Shown: positions 7,495 through 15,164 of the stretch, piece by piece
Numbering within the stretch: position 1 is the stretch's first letter
Layout: every line of letters starts with the position of its first letter
From: Actinomycetota bacterium
GTDB taxonomy: Bacteria; Actinomycetota; Acidimicrobiia; Acidimicrobiales; Acidimicrobiaceae
Direction of reading: 5' to 3'
DNA: 15,415 nt
Assembly (NCBI GenBank): GCA_004366215.1
Contig: SIRY01000155.1
Coordinates: 1-15,415, forward strand
Made by a program: the position numbers and the translations under genes
The notes under the pieces: generated by a model
Databases searched by the model: none
Seen by the model: the letters and a program-made list of their open reading frames with translations, nothing else
What the model was told of the DNA's origin: nothing

Positions 7495-8472
7495 GTGGAG
7501 CCCATCGCGGTTGACCTGATGGGGACCGATCGGGGCCCGCAGGTCGTCGCGCGCGGCCTCGCCGACGTCGGCGACGTCCCCCTCGTCGCGGTGGGAACAG
7601 CCGATGCGCTCGCGTCGCTCCCGAGCGGGATCGAGGGCGTCGAGGCCTCCGAGGTCATCGAGATGACCGACGACCCCGCGAGCGCTCCCCGGCGCAAGCG
7701 GGACGCCTCGATGGTCGTCGCGGCGCAGCTCGTCAAGCAAGGTCGAGCCTCAGCGGCGGTGACGTTCGGCAACTCCGGTGCGGCGATGGCGACCGCCTTG
7801 CTCAAGCTCGGGCGCATTCGGGGGGTTGCGCGTCCTGCGATTACGGTAGAGCTGCCAGTTCCAGGGGCGACGCCGACGGTCATGCTCGACGCGGGGGCCA
7901 ACGCGGAGGTCCAAGCAGCGTGGCTGCGCGACTTCGCGCTCATGGGGACGGCCTATGCGCGAGCTCGGCTCGGCATCGACCGGCCGCGGGTTGGCATCTT
8001 GTCGATCGGTGAAGAGCCAGGCAAGGGTACGACGCTGGTCCGCGAAGCCTACGAACTGCTCGAGGGCGATCCTCAGGTTCACTTCATCGGCAACGTCGAG
8101 GGTCGGGACGTCATGAGCGACCGTGTCGACGTGGTCGTGACGGATGGCTTCACTGGCAACGTGGTCCTCAAGGCGCTCGAGGGAGCCGCGAGCGCCTTCG
8201 CGCACGCGGTGCTTGGAGCACTTCGTGCCGGCGGGGATGACGCCGTCGTGAGCCACGCGCTCGAGCGGCTCGTCCCGCTCTGGAACGAGCTGACCCCAGA
8301 CGCAACCGGAGCAGCGGCGCTGCTCGGCGTCGACGGCTTGTTCCTCATCGGCCACGGTGCCTCCAACGAGCGCGCGGTCGCGAGCGCAGTTCGCTCGGCT
8401 CGTCAGCTCGTTCTTGGCGACGTGGTCGCGACGATCCGACGCTACGAGTCGAAGGAGCACGACGGTGTCTGA
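7495..8472 (+). CDS. plsX: Phosphate acyltransferase PlsX
   Basis: Converts acyl-ACP and phosphate to acyl-phosphate, the donor used by PlsY for the first acylation of glycerol-3-phosphate. The 325-residue protein has IAVDLMGTD (4-12), FGNSGA (91-96; more often GNTGA), LGRIRGVARPA (105-115), the GEEPGKG segment (172-178) and VTDGFTGNVVLKALEG (215-230), all in family order. I chose GTG 7495, five bases after rpmF, because it opens directly with the conserved IAVDLMG strand. The frame is open further upstream but overlaps rpmF. It overlaps acpP by eight bases, so substrate carrier and enzyme are co-expressed. A FakA-like kinase in the same train could make the same product from free fatty acids. 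Confidence 0.94.
   Translation: MEPIAVDLMGTDRGPQVVARGLADVGDVPLVAVGTADALASLPSGIEGVEASEVIEMTDDPASAPRRKRDASMVVAAQLVKQGRASAAVTFGNSGAAMATALLKLGRIRGVARPAITVELPVPGATPTVMLDAGANAEVQAAWLRDFALMGTAYARARLGIDRPRVGILSIGEEPGKGTTLVREAYELLEGDPQVHFIGNVEGRDVMSDRVDVVVTDGFTGNVVLKALEGAASAFAHAVLGALRAGGDDAVVSHALERLVPLWNELTPDATGAAALLGVDGLFLIGHGASNERAVASAVRSARQLVLGDVVATIRRYESKEHDGV
8452..8457 (+). promoter_or_regulatory. acpP: Shine-Dalgarno that fixes the acpP start
   Basis: AAGGAG inside the last codons of plsX, seven bases before GTG 8465. It supports that GTG over the open frame extending upstream. Confidence 0.7.
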
Positions 8473-8755
8473 CGCAGAGACGCTCACGCGCGCTGCCATC
8501 TACGAAGTCATTCGCAAGCAGCTTGCTGACATTCTCGAGATCGACGTCGAACGCATCTCGGAGAACTCATCGTTCGTCGACGACCTCAACGCTGACTCGC
8601 TCGCTCTCATCGAGCTCGTCGAGGCGATCGAGTCGGAGTTCTCTCGCGGGGAGCACACGTTTCGCATCGACGACGAAGACCTTGAAGCTCTTCGGACGCT
8701 GCGAGACGCGGTGGACTACGTCGCCGAAGTGCTCGGCGTCACGCGCGAAGCGTGA
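8465..8755 (+). CDS. acpP: Acyl carrier protein
   Basis: Carries growing acyl chains on phosphopantetheine in type II fatty acid synthesis. The 96-residue acidic protein contains NADSLALIELVEAIE, with Ser45 in the DSL motif as the attachment site. It is longer than the usual 75-80 residues: there is a longer N-terminal helix and a small insertion after EAIESEF (RGEHTF, about 61-66), where canonical ACPs run straight into the acidic IPDEDAE-like helix, here RIDDEDLEAL. The neighbours plsX and rnc are standard, but fabD, fabG and fabF are absent. A housekeeping ACP is the best call; a specialised second ACP cannot be excluded. Confidence 0.9.
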   Translation: MSDAETLTRAAIYEVIRKQLADILEIDVERISENSSFVDDLNADSLALIELVEAIESEFSRGEHTFRIDDEDLEALRTLRDAVDYVAEVLGVTREA

Positions 8756-9540
8756 GCCGCTCTCGCCGGCGCGAGCGCTCGATCCTCGATCTCATCCCCA
8801 CGTCGATTCGCGACCACCCGGTCGTTCGCCAGGCGCTCGTCCACAAGTCTGCAAGCAAGGACCCTCTCGCCTCCAACGAACGGCTCGAGTTCCTCGGCGA
8901 CGCCGTGATCGAGCTCGTCGTGTCCGACTACCTCTACCGTCGCTACCCTGAGGTCGACGAGGGTCGCCTCACGCAGGTGCGCTCAGCGCTCGTCTCGCGC
9001 CGGTCGCTCGGATCACTCGGGGTTAGCGGCGGGCTTCTCGAGGCGATCACCGTGGGTCAGGCCGACGCGCTCGGGCCCGCCGTCGCTGCCAACGCGGTGG
9101 AGGCGGTGGCCGGCGCGGTGTACCTCGCTGGAGGCTTCCAGCTCGCGACCGCGTTCATCCTCGCGGTCCTTGGCCCGTCGCTCGAACGCGTCGACGGTGA
9201 CCTCGTGCTGGGTGACTACAAGTCCCTGCTCCACCAGGCTCTCGCCAAGCTCCACCACGAGCCACCGCGCTACCGCGTGTCGTGGTCCGGCCCGGACCAC
9301 GACCGACGTTACCGCGTCGTCGTGCAGCTTCCAGGAGGATTCGAGGCAGAGGGGGAGGGGGCGTCGCGCAAAGAGGCCGAGCAGGAAGCGTGTCGGCTCG
9401 CCATCATCGAGGCGAACCGCCGTGCCGAGGCGGCTGGTCTGGCCGTCACCGGGGCTGCTAGCGACGCTCGGCGGCCTCGGCGCCGGGCTGCACGCAGTGC
9501 GACGCAGGCGACGGAGTCGACGAGTGCCGGAGGGCGCTGA
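8752..9540 (+). CDS. rnc: Ribonuclease III
   Basis: Cleaves double-stranded RNA, including rRNA precursors. The 262-residue protein has the RNase III signature NERLEFLGDAVIEL (42-55) with Glu43, Glu46 and Asp50, plus VDEG with Glu70. The second metal-site helix reads ANAVEAVAGAVYLAGG, with Glu117 present but Asn114 where E. coli has Asp114. A double-stranded RNA-binding domain spans about 154-222, with the SRKEAEQEA motif. It is followed by an unusually long Arg/Ala/Ser-rich tail of about 40 residues. The GTG start overlaps the acpP stop (GTGA). The acpP-rnc-(mutM)-smc order is conserved across many bacteria. It is probably functional, because Glu117 and Asp50 remain, but metal binding may be altered. 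Confidence 0.93.
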   Translation: MSRSRRRERSILDLIPTSIRDHPVVRQALVHKSASKDPLASNERLEFLGDAVIELVVSDYLYRRYPEVDEGRLTQVRSALVSRRSLGSLGVSGGLLEAITVGQADALGPAVAANAVEAVAGAVYLAGGFQLATAFILAVLGPSLERVDGDLVLGDYKSLLHQALAKLHHEPPRYRVSWSGPDHDRRYRVVVQLPGGFEAEGEGASRKEAEQEACRLAIIEANRRAEAAGLAVTGAASDARRPRRRAARSATQATESTSAGGR

Positions 9541-10354
9541 GGTCGAGCGAGTCCGCCGCGTGCTCGTCGACGTCGTGCGCGAGCGCGAGGTCGTCGAGGT
9601 ACGTGTGTGCGGTCGGCGCGTCGTTCGCCGCGACGACCCGGAGCGGCTCGATCGCATCGTCGGTCAACGCCTTGGGGCGCTGAGGCGCCTCGGCAAGTTC
9701 TTGGTGTTCGAGCTCGATGAGGACGTGCTCGTGGTGCACCTCGGCATGGCGGGCCGCATCGTGCTCGGCCCGACCGCGACGGAAGCGCGTCACCTCCAGC
9801 TGCGACTGGAGCTCGATGGGGTGTCGCTCGCGATCGTAGATCCGCGAACCTTCAGCGAGGCGTTCGTCGACCGCCTCGGAGGTGGTGGCGTCCCTACCCG
9901 TCTGGCCCACCTCGGCCCAGACGTGCTCGCAGCGCCTGACGCCGCCGCTTGCAGCCTGGTTGAGTGGAGTCGACGAACGCGGCGAGCGATCAAGACGCTG
10001 CTGCTCGACCAACGCGTGGTGGCCGGCCTTGGCAACATGTACGCCGACGAGGCCCTCTTTGGCGCGGGCATCCACCCGGCGACGCCGGCGTCGGCGCTCG
10101 GCGGTCGAGTCGCTGAGGTCGTCGCGGTCGGCCGCGACGTCCTCGAGCGTGCCGCAGCAGCTGGTGGCACGACCTTTGCTGATCGAGCCTTTCGAGACCC
10201 TCTCGGTCGCCCAGGCCGCTTCGGCGAGGCGCTGCGGGTCTACGGTCGAGTGGGGGCTCCCTGTGCGCGGTGTGGCACGAGGATCGAGCGACTCCGTCTC
10301 CACGGCCGTTCGAGCTACCTCTGTCCTCGGTGTCAGCAGCTGGAGGGTCGGTGA
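9524..10354 (+). CDS. mutM: Formamidopyrimidine-DNA glycosylase family (MutM/Fpg)
   Basis: Base-excision repair enzyme that removes 8-oxoguanine and related lesions and nicks the site. In the 276-residue protein the initiator is followed by Pro2-Glu3, the catalytic pair, with Glu6, Lys58 in GKFLVFEL, Met75 in HLGMAGR, Arg108/Phe110 in DPRTF, and AGLGNMYADEAL (167-178). The C-terminal zinc finger has Cys247, Cys250, Cys267 and Cys270 with HGRSSYLCPRCQ, Arg262 being the lesion-site arginine. The N-terminus reads PEGAEVE rather than the usual PELPEVE, a slightly Nei-like feature, but the rest fits Fpg. GTG 9524, with GGAG at 9513-9516, is the only start that places Pro second; it overlaps rnc by 17 bases. 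Confidence 0.9.
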   Translation: MPEGAEVERVRRVLVDVVREREVVEVRVCGRRVVRRDDPERLDRIVGQRLGALRRLGKFLVFELDEDVLVVHLGMAGRIVLGPTATEARHLQLRLELDGVSLAIVDPRTFSEAFVDRLGGGGVPTRLAHLGPDVLAAPDAAACSLVEWSRRTRRAIKTLLLDQRVVAGLGNMYADEALFGAGIHPATPASALGGRVAEVVAVGRDVLERAAAAGGTTFADRAFRDPLGRPGRFGEALRVYGRVGAPCARCGTRIERLRLHGRSSYLCPRCQQLEGR

Positions 10355-13300
10355 GGCTCACGACGCTGCGGTTGCGAGGGTTCAAGTCGTTCGCTGAGCC
10401 CGTGACCGTCACGTTCGCCCCGGGCCTCAATGCGATCGTCGGTCCAAACGGCGCTGGCAAGTCGAACGTCGTCGACGCGTTGACCTGGGTTCTTGGCACG
10501 CAGAGCCCACGTCTGCTGCGGCTTGGGCGCATGGACGAGCTGATCTTCCAGGGAACGACGACGCGGCCACCGCTCGGACGTGCAGAGGTCGAGCTCGTGC
10601 TCAGCGACGATGAGGGCCTCCTTGGCCTCGGCGTGGCAGAGGTGGCGCTCACGCGCCGAGTCGAGCGTGGTGGCGAGGCCTCGTATCGCATCAACCGACG
10701 TCCGGCCCGGCTCGTCGACGTGGTCGAGGTGCTCCAACGTGCGAACATCGGCCGTACCCACCACGTCATCGTCTCGCAGGGGGAGATCGAGGCGGTCGCC
10801 GCGAGCAGCGGCGAGGTGCTGCGTGCGATGCTCGAGGACGCCTCCCAAGTGACCACGCTGCGCTCGCAACGGGCCCAGACGCTCGACCACCTCGCACGCG
10901 CGAACGAGGCGCTCGCGACCTGCGAGCGAGAGCTACTCGACCTGCGTCGCCAGCGTCGTCCCCTCCTCGGGCAGCTCGAGCGCCTCGAACAGCGCCAACA
11001 GCTCGAACAGCGGTGGCGCGAGGTCGCGTACGCTGCGGGGTGCCAGCGCTTACGTGAGCTCGGAGCTGCCCTCACTCAGGCGCGCGACCGGGTTAAGCAG
11101 GCGAGCGAGCAGCTCGCGAACGCAGAGCAGGCCCGCGGGTCGCTCTCGGAGCCTGCCGAGGCCCCAGCGGCGGTGGCTCCAGAGGAGATCGTCGAGGTCC
11201 TGCGTCGACTGCGCAGCCGTGAGTCGGCTCTACGACGGTGTCGCGACGAGATCGTCCGTGCCCTCGAGGCGGCCCGGGCGCAGCAGGCACGACGACGACG
11301 CTACGGAGCTCTTCGAGAGCGACGGCGTGAGCTCGAGGCTGAACTCGCTGCCCTCGAGCAGACGGCGACGCAGCTCGCCGGGCGCCGGGAGCGACTCGAG
11401 CGTGAGCGGGCGGGGATCGAGGTGACGCCGCTCGAACCCGTGCGAGCGCGCCTCGATGCGTTGAGAGCTGAGCGCGCTCGGCTTGAAGCGACGCTCCGTG
11501 AGCGTCGCCGAGCTCGCGAACGCGAGCGGCGTGCCCGTGAGCGGCGCAACGAGGACGCGCGAGCTCGTCTCGCAGCGCTCTCGGAGGCGGCCCACGAGGC
11601 CGTAGCCACGATCGAGCAGGTGGCGTCGGCGATCGCGGAGGCGAAGTCGGCGGTGACGACAGCAGAGCGACGGACAGCGGCTGTCGCGGAGGAGCTCAGC
11701 GCCCGCGAGGCGGCGTGGACGCACGCCGTCGCGGAGGCACGCTCGGCGAGCGTCGTGTTCGCGCGCCTCGAGGGCGAGCGACGCCAGCTCGAGGCTGCGC
11801 TCGGCGAGCAGCTCGAGGGTCCACTCGCCATCGAAGAGGTCGTTCCCGGGAGCCACGGGATCTCCGTGGCGCTGACCCTGCTTGGAGAGCTCGCCGAGGC
11901 CAGGATCGTCGAGGATCCCAAGGCGCTCGATCCGGCCCGTGAGCAGGAGAACGCCCTCGTCCTCTCGCCGAAGGGCGCACGGCGGGGGCAGCAGGCGCTC
12001 GGGTGGGCGCCGGGCGGGCTCGGCCAGCGACTCGAGGAGGCGCGGCTCGTCCCGGACGTCGTCGAGGCGCTTCGGCAGGGGCGGATCGACGAGGTACTCA
12101 TCGATGCAGCGGGTTGGGTGAGCGATCGTGGCTGGGTTCGTCGCGGCACCAGCGTGCGCGCTGCGCTGCGACTGCGCGCACGAGAGCTCGAGGTTGAGCT
12201 CGAGCGTGCCGACCACGAGAAGGAACGCGCGGCGACAGCGGAGGAGCTCCACGCGGCCGCGCTGGCCGACGCGCGCCGACGCCTCGAGGAGACCCGCGGG
12301 CTCGAGGAGCGCGCGCGCCGACGCCTTCGGGAGCTCGAGGAGGCTGAACACAGCGCGCGTGTGGCGCTGGCACGCGTCGACCGCGAGCAAGCCGTGCTGC
12401 GGGCCCAGCTCGAGCAGGACGACAGCGACGCGGTGGATGACGTCGGTCCCCTCGAGGAACAGCTCGACGTGCGTGCGCGCGAGGAGCTGGCGCTGACGGA
12501 GCAGCTTCGCGAGCTCGCCGAGCGCGAGGCCCGGTCGCGTGCGGCTCGCGAGGCACTCGAGCAGGAACTCGTCGAGGTGCGCATCGAGGCTGCCCGGCTT
12601 GCAGAGCGTGCGCGCGAGGTTCGCGATCAGCTCGCCGTCCTCGATGCCGAACTCGAGAGCGAGCCGGCGGCGCCAGAACCCGACCGTGAGCGGGAGCTCA
12701 GCGACTACGACGCCCACGCGCGCGAGGTCTTGGCGAAGGTGGCCGCGAGGGTGGGACAGCTCGAGGCGATGCTCTCGATAGCTCTCGACGGGCAGGCGCG
12801 CCAGCGACAGGCAGCCAAGGCGTTCCGCGCCCAGCGCGACGCACTCGAGGATGAGCTTCGGCGTGCTCGGGACGTTCACGCTCGGGCGCTCACAGAGGAG
12901 GCGCGGGCCGAGGAGCGCCTCAGGTCCGAGCGCGATCGATGGGCTGCGAGACTGGGGTGCCGCCCGGAGGCGTTCGACGACGCCGGTGTCGCTCCGGTGT
13001 CGCCTGACGGTGATCCGCTGCGTGAGCTCGAAGCGATCGAGGGGGAGCTGCAGCGCTTCGGCGACGTCAACGGTCTTGCTCGGCGTCAACTGGCCGAGCT
13101 CGACGAGCACATCGGCGAGCTCGACGGCGTGGTGGCCGAGGCGCGTCGCGCCCGAGACGCCGTCCAGGCTGGCCTCGCTCGCCTCGAGAGCGAGATGCGT
13201 GACCGCCTCGTCTCAACCTGCGGCACGGTGAGCCTCGCCTTCGACCGCATCGTCGGCGAGCTCTTCAGCGGAGGTCGGGGCGTCGTACGGCTCGACGACA

Positions 13301-13653
13301 GCCGTGACCCGCTCGACGCTGAGGTTCGCGTCGAGGTGGATCTGCCGCCGAAGCGGGTGCGGCGGCTGTCGCTCCTCTCGGGTGGCGAACGATCGCTCGT
13401 GAGCCTCGCGTTGCTCTTCGCGGTCCTCGAGGTGCGCCCGGTGCCGTTCCTCGTGCTCGACGAGGCGGACGCGGCGCTCGACGAACGCAACCTCGTGCGC
13501 TACGTCGACTACCTCCGAGTGCTGTCGTCTCGGTGTCAGGTCATCGTCGTCACGCACCAGCGCCGCACGATGGAGGTCGCGAACCTCCTGCTCGGCGTCT
13601 CGATGGCGCCGAGCGGCACCTCGACGGTGGTACGCCACGAGCTCGAGCGCTGA
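10351..13653 (+). CDS. smc: Chromosome segregation ATPase SMC
   Basis: SMC dimers, with ScpA and ScpB, organise and help segregate the chromosome. The 1100-residue protein has RLRGFKSFAEP and Walker A GPNGAGKS (31-38) at the N-terminus, and signature LSGGERS (1009-1015), Walker B FLVLDEAD (1033-1040) and His1069 in VVTHQRRTM at the C-terminus. Two long Arg/Glu/Ala-rich coiled coils (about 170-485 and 610-940) flank a short, divergent hinge (about 490-605). After the Q-loop (SQGEIE) the usual EEAAG is replaced by EDASQ. At 1100 residues it is shorter than typical bacterial SMCs of about 1150-1200. GTG 10351 overlaps the mutM stop (GTGA), with GGAGGG just upstream. ftsY, the usual next gene, is not present; the next gene is convergent. 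Confidence 0.95.
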   Translation: MRLTTLRLRGFKSFAEPVTVTFAPGLNAIVGPNGAGKSNVVDALTWVLGTQSPRLLRLGRMDELIFQGTTTRPPLGRAEVELVLSDDEGLLGLGVAEVALTRRVERGGEASYRINRRPARLVDVVEVLQRANIGRTHHVIVSQGEIEAVAASSGEVLRAMLEDASQVTTLRSQRAQTLDHLARANEALATCERELLDLRRQRRPLLGQLERLEQRQQLEQRWREVAYAAGCQRLRELGAALTQARDRVKQASEQLANAEQARGSLSEPAEAPAAVAPEEIVEVLRRLRSRESALRRCRDEIVRALEAARAQQARRRRYGALRERRRELEAELAALEQTATQLAGRRERLERERAGIEVTPLEPVRARLDALRAERARLEATLRERRRARERERRARERRNEDARARLAALSEAAHEAVATIEQVASAIAEAKSAVTTAERRTAAVAEELSAREAAWTHAVAEARSASVVFARLEGERRQLEAALGEQLEGPLAIEEVVPGSHGISVALTLLGELAEARIVEDPKALDPAREQENALVLSPKGARRGQQALGWAPGGLGQRLEEARLVPDVVEALRQGRIDEVLIDAAGWVSDRGWVRRGTSVRAALRLRARELEVELERADHEKERAATAEELHAAALADARRRLEETRGLEERARRRLRELEEAEHSARVALARVDREQAVLRAQLEQDDSDAVDDVGPLEEQLDVRAREELALTEQLRELAEREARSRAAREALEQELVEVRIEAARLAERAREVRDQLAVLDAELESEPAAPEPDRERELSDYDAHAREVLAKVAARVGQLEAMLSIALDGQARQRQAAKAFRAQRDALEDELRRARDVHARALTEEARAEERLRSERDRWAARLGCRPEAFDDAGVAPVSPDGDPLRELEAIEGELQRFGDVNGLARRQLAELDEHIGELDGVVAEARRARDAVQAGLARLESEMRDRLVSTCGTVSLAFDRIVGELFSGGRGVVRLDDSRDPLDAEVRVEVDLPPKRVRRLSLLSGGERSLVSLALLFAVLEVRPVPFLVLDEADAALDERNLVRYVDYLRVLSSRCQVIVVTHQRRTMEVANLLLGVSMAPSGTSTVVRHELER

Positions 13654-13678
13654 GCGACACCACCCACGCGATGCAGCT

Positions 13679-14557
13679 TCAGTCGCCCGAAGAGCCGCTC
13701 TGCGAGGAGTCGGAGGACTCCTGTTGGTTGCTCTGCTGCTGGTCGCTCTGCGATCCAGAGGGGCCGGCCTGGCTCGGCGGGGCGGTCACCGTCGTGTTCG
13801 AGTCTTGCGTCGAACCTTGCTGCTGAGACGTGCTCTCGCCGCCGTCGCGACTCTGCTGACTCTGCTGGCTGTCCTGCGACGCGCCGGCGTCGCCTGAGCT
13901 AGAGGATGTCGCCGCTGGCTCCTGGGTGCCGGGGGGTTGGCCCACCTCGGCCTGGTCGCTCGCTCCGCGCTGCGCGTCAGCTGCTTGGGAAGGTGCGGAT
14001 GAGCCGTCGCCACCGCGGGCGGTCTCGGTCGCAGCAGCCTCACCGGCGCCGTCGTGCGCTGCCATCACCTGCTGGGGGGCCGAGGGGGCGAGCTGACCGC
14101 CTGGCATCGTCGCGAGCTGCAGCGGTTGACTCTGGGATCCGCCGGGCTCAGCTGACCGGGGTGTCGGTGCTAGGGGGCTCGAGCGAGGCGGTGTAGGAGT
14201 CGAGACGGGGGCGACGAGCGTCTCGACGCGCTTGAGCGCGTGCGCGAGCGCGCCTGAGAAGGCAGCTCCACCGCTCGCAGCGCTCAGCAGTGCGGCTGCG
14301 ACTACCCATCGAGAGGTGACCCACCGGTGGAGGCGCTTCGCGCTGCGCCGGGGGAAAGGAGCGAGTGCGGGTGCAAGGAGCCGTAGCTCGTTGGCGACGA
14401 GATCAATCACGAGCGTCTCGTAGCTTGGCGGATTCGCTGCGGGCCACGCGTGTGGGCTCGCAGCGAGGCGGTCGAGAGCGGTACGCTCGTCTGCACTGAG
14501 GTCGACCTCGCGCGCCAGTGCACTGAGGCGTGCTGCGAAGTCTGCGTCGCCCGTCAT
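13679..14557 (-). CDS. Single-pass membrane protein with Gln/Ser/Pro-rich tail; putative anti-sigma factor
   Basis: I do not recognise the family. The 292-residue protein starts at an ATG that overlaps the sigma-factor stop (ATGA), with GGAGG seven bases upstream; a longer in-frame start would lie inside the sigma gene. Residues 1-83 are soluble and mixed-charge, ending in a basic RRSAKRLHRWVTSR stretch. Residues about 84-105 form one hydrophobic Ala/Leu/Val segment; by the positive-inside rule the N-terminus faces the cytoplasm. Residues 110-292 are low-complexity, moving from Pro/Ser-rich to Gln/Ser/Asp-rich (SQDSQQSQQS at 227-236) and ending acidic. There are no cysteines, so no HxxxCxxC zinc anti-sigma motif. 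Position behind an ECF sigma gene, and the topology, suggest a sigma regulator sensing an envelope signal. This is inference. Confidence 0.7.
   Translation of the reverse strand: MTGDADFAARLSALAREVDLSADERTALDRLAASPHAWPAANPPSYETLVIDLVANELRLLAPALAPFPRRSAKRLHRWVTSRWVVAAALLSAASGGAAFSGALAHALKRVETLVAPVSTPTPPRSSPLAPTPRSAEPGGSQSQPLQLATMPGGQLAPSAPQQVMAAHDGAGEAAATETARGGDGSSAPSQAADAQRGASDQAEVGQPPGTQEPAATSSSSGDAGASQDSQQSQQSRDGGESTSQQQGSTQDSNTTVTAPPSQAGPSGSQSDQQQSNQQESSDSSQSGSSGD
13705..13722 (+). terminator. Candidate smc terminator hairpin
   Basis: AGGAGTC and GACTCCT form a perfect 7-bp stem around a GGAG loop, about 50 bases after the smc stop, followed on the plus strand by a modestly T-rich GTTGGTTGCTC. 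It lies inside the 3' end of the convergent membrane-protein gene. The stem is short and there is no true T run; no better hairpin is visible in the 25-base gap between the two stops. Confidence 0.3.
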
Positions 14558-15141
14558 GGAGAAGCCTCCGTCGGTAGAGGACTGTAGCGCTCGTCGTCGG
14601 ACGCTGTCAGCGAGGTTGCAAGACGCCTGAGTCCGCGTTGACACAGGCTGCGAACGGTGCCATCAGGCATCTCGAGGAGCTCGCCGACCTCCCGTGACGA
14701 GAGCGATCCAAAGATTCGCAGTGAGAGCACGAGCGCTTGCTCGCTCGGAAGCGTGGCGAGGAGCCGCGCGACCTCGCCGTCGTCTGGCTGCTCGAGGTGC
14801 GTCGAGCGTTCAGGTAGCACGAAGGGATCTGTCAGCGCTTCGCGTCGTCGACGGTGGCTTCGAAACTCGTCCGCGCGAGCGCGGTAGGCCAGCGTGAACG
14901 TGAGGCGCCGCAACCCATCGACGTCCCCACGGAAACGTGGGAGGGCCCGAACGAGACGCAACCAGACGTCTTGGAGCACGTCGTCAGCGTCTCGTACCCC
15001 AGATGCTCGGAGGAACCCGCGCACGGCTGGGCCGACGTGTCGCACCCACGCAGCGAAGGCCTCGGGATCACCGTTGCGGAGACGCGCAAGGTCGACGTCG
15101 TGAAGGTCGGTCACCTCCAAGGGTCGCCGTGTGCGCCGCAT
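14554..15141 (-). CDS. ECF-type RNA polymerase sigma factor
   Basis: Extracytoplasmic-function sigma factors direct RNA polymerase to promoters of a stress or envelope regulon. The 195-residue protein has sigma region 2 at about 25-97 (GDPEAFAAWV, DADDVLQDVWLRLVRALPRF, then LTFTLAYRARADEFRSHRRR) and region 4 at about 125-176 (LATLPSEQALVLSLRIF, then SSREVGELLEMPDGTVRSLCQRGLRRL, a helix-turn-helix). Regions 1 and 3 are absent, as expected for an ECF. Shine-Dalgarno GAGGAGG sits four bases before ATG. It overlaps the downstream membrane-protein gene by four bases, the usual arrangement of sigma and cognate anti-sigma. I could not assign an ECF group or find an autoregulated promoter in the 75 bases upstream. 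Confidence 0.9.
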   Translation of the reverse strand: MRRTRRPLEVTDLHDVDLARLRNGDPEAFAAWVRHVGPAVRGFLRASGVRDADDVLQDVWLRLVRALPRFRGDVDGLRRLTFTLAYRARADEFRSHRRRREALTDPFVLPERSTHLEQPDDGEVARLLATLPSEQALVLSLRIFGSLSSREVGELLEMPDGTVRSLCQRGLRRLATSLTASDDERYSPLPTEASP

Positions 15142-15164
15142 CCAGCCTCCTCACGTGGGGCTCC

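Noticed and set aside
9520..9540. The 17-base rnc/mutM overlap as a possible frameshift or gene fusion.
   Set aside because: Both proteins are complete: RNase III ends after its binding domain and tail, and MutM must start at GTG 9524 to have Pro2.
11230..13110. Long open minus-strand frame opposite smc (and similar ones opposite recG, fakA and plsX).
   Set aside because: High-GC codon bias opens antisense frames. These have Arg/Ser/Leu-rich compositions with no recognisable motif, and the plus-strand genes are unambiguous.
13654..13678. Search for a bidirectional terminator between the convergent smc and membrane-protein genes.
   Set aside because: Only short self-complementary bits such as GCTCGAGC are present, and no stable hairpin with a T run. 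The better candidate lies inside the neighbouring gene at 13705-13722.
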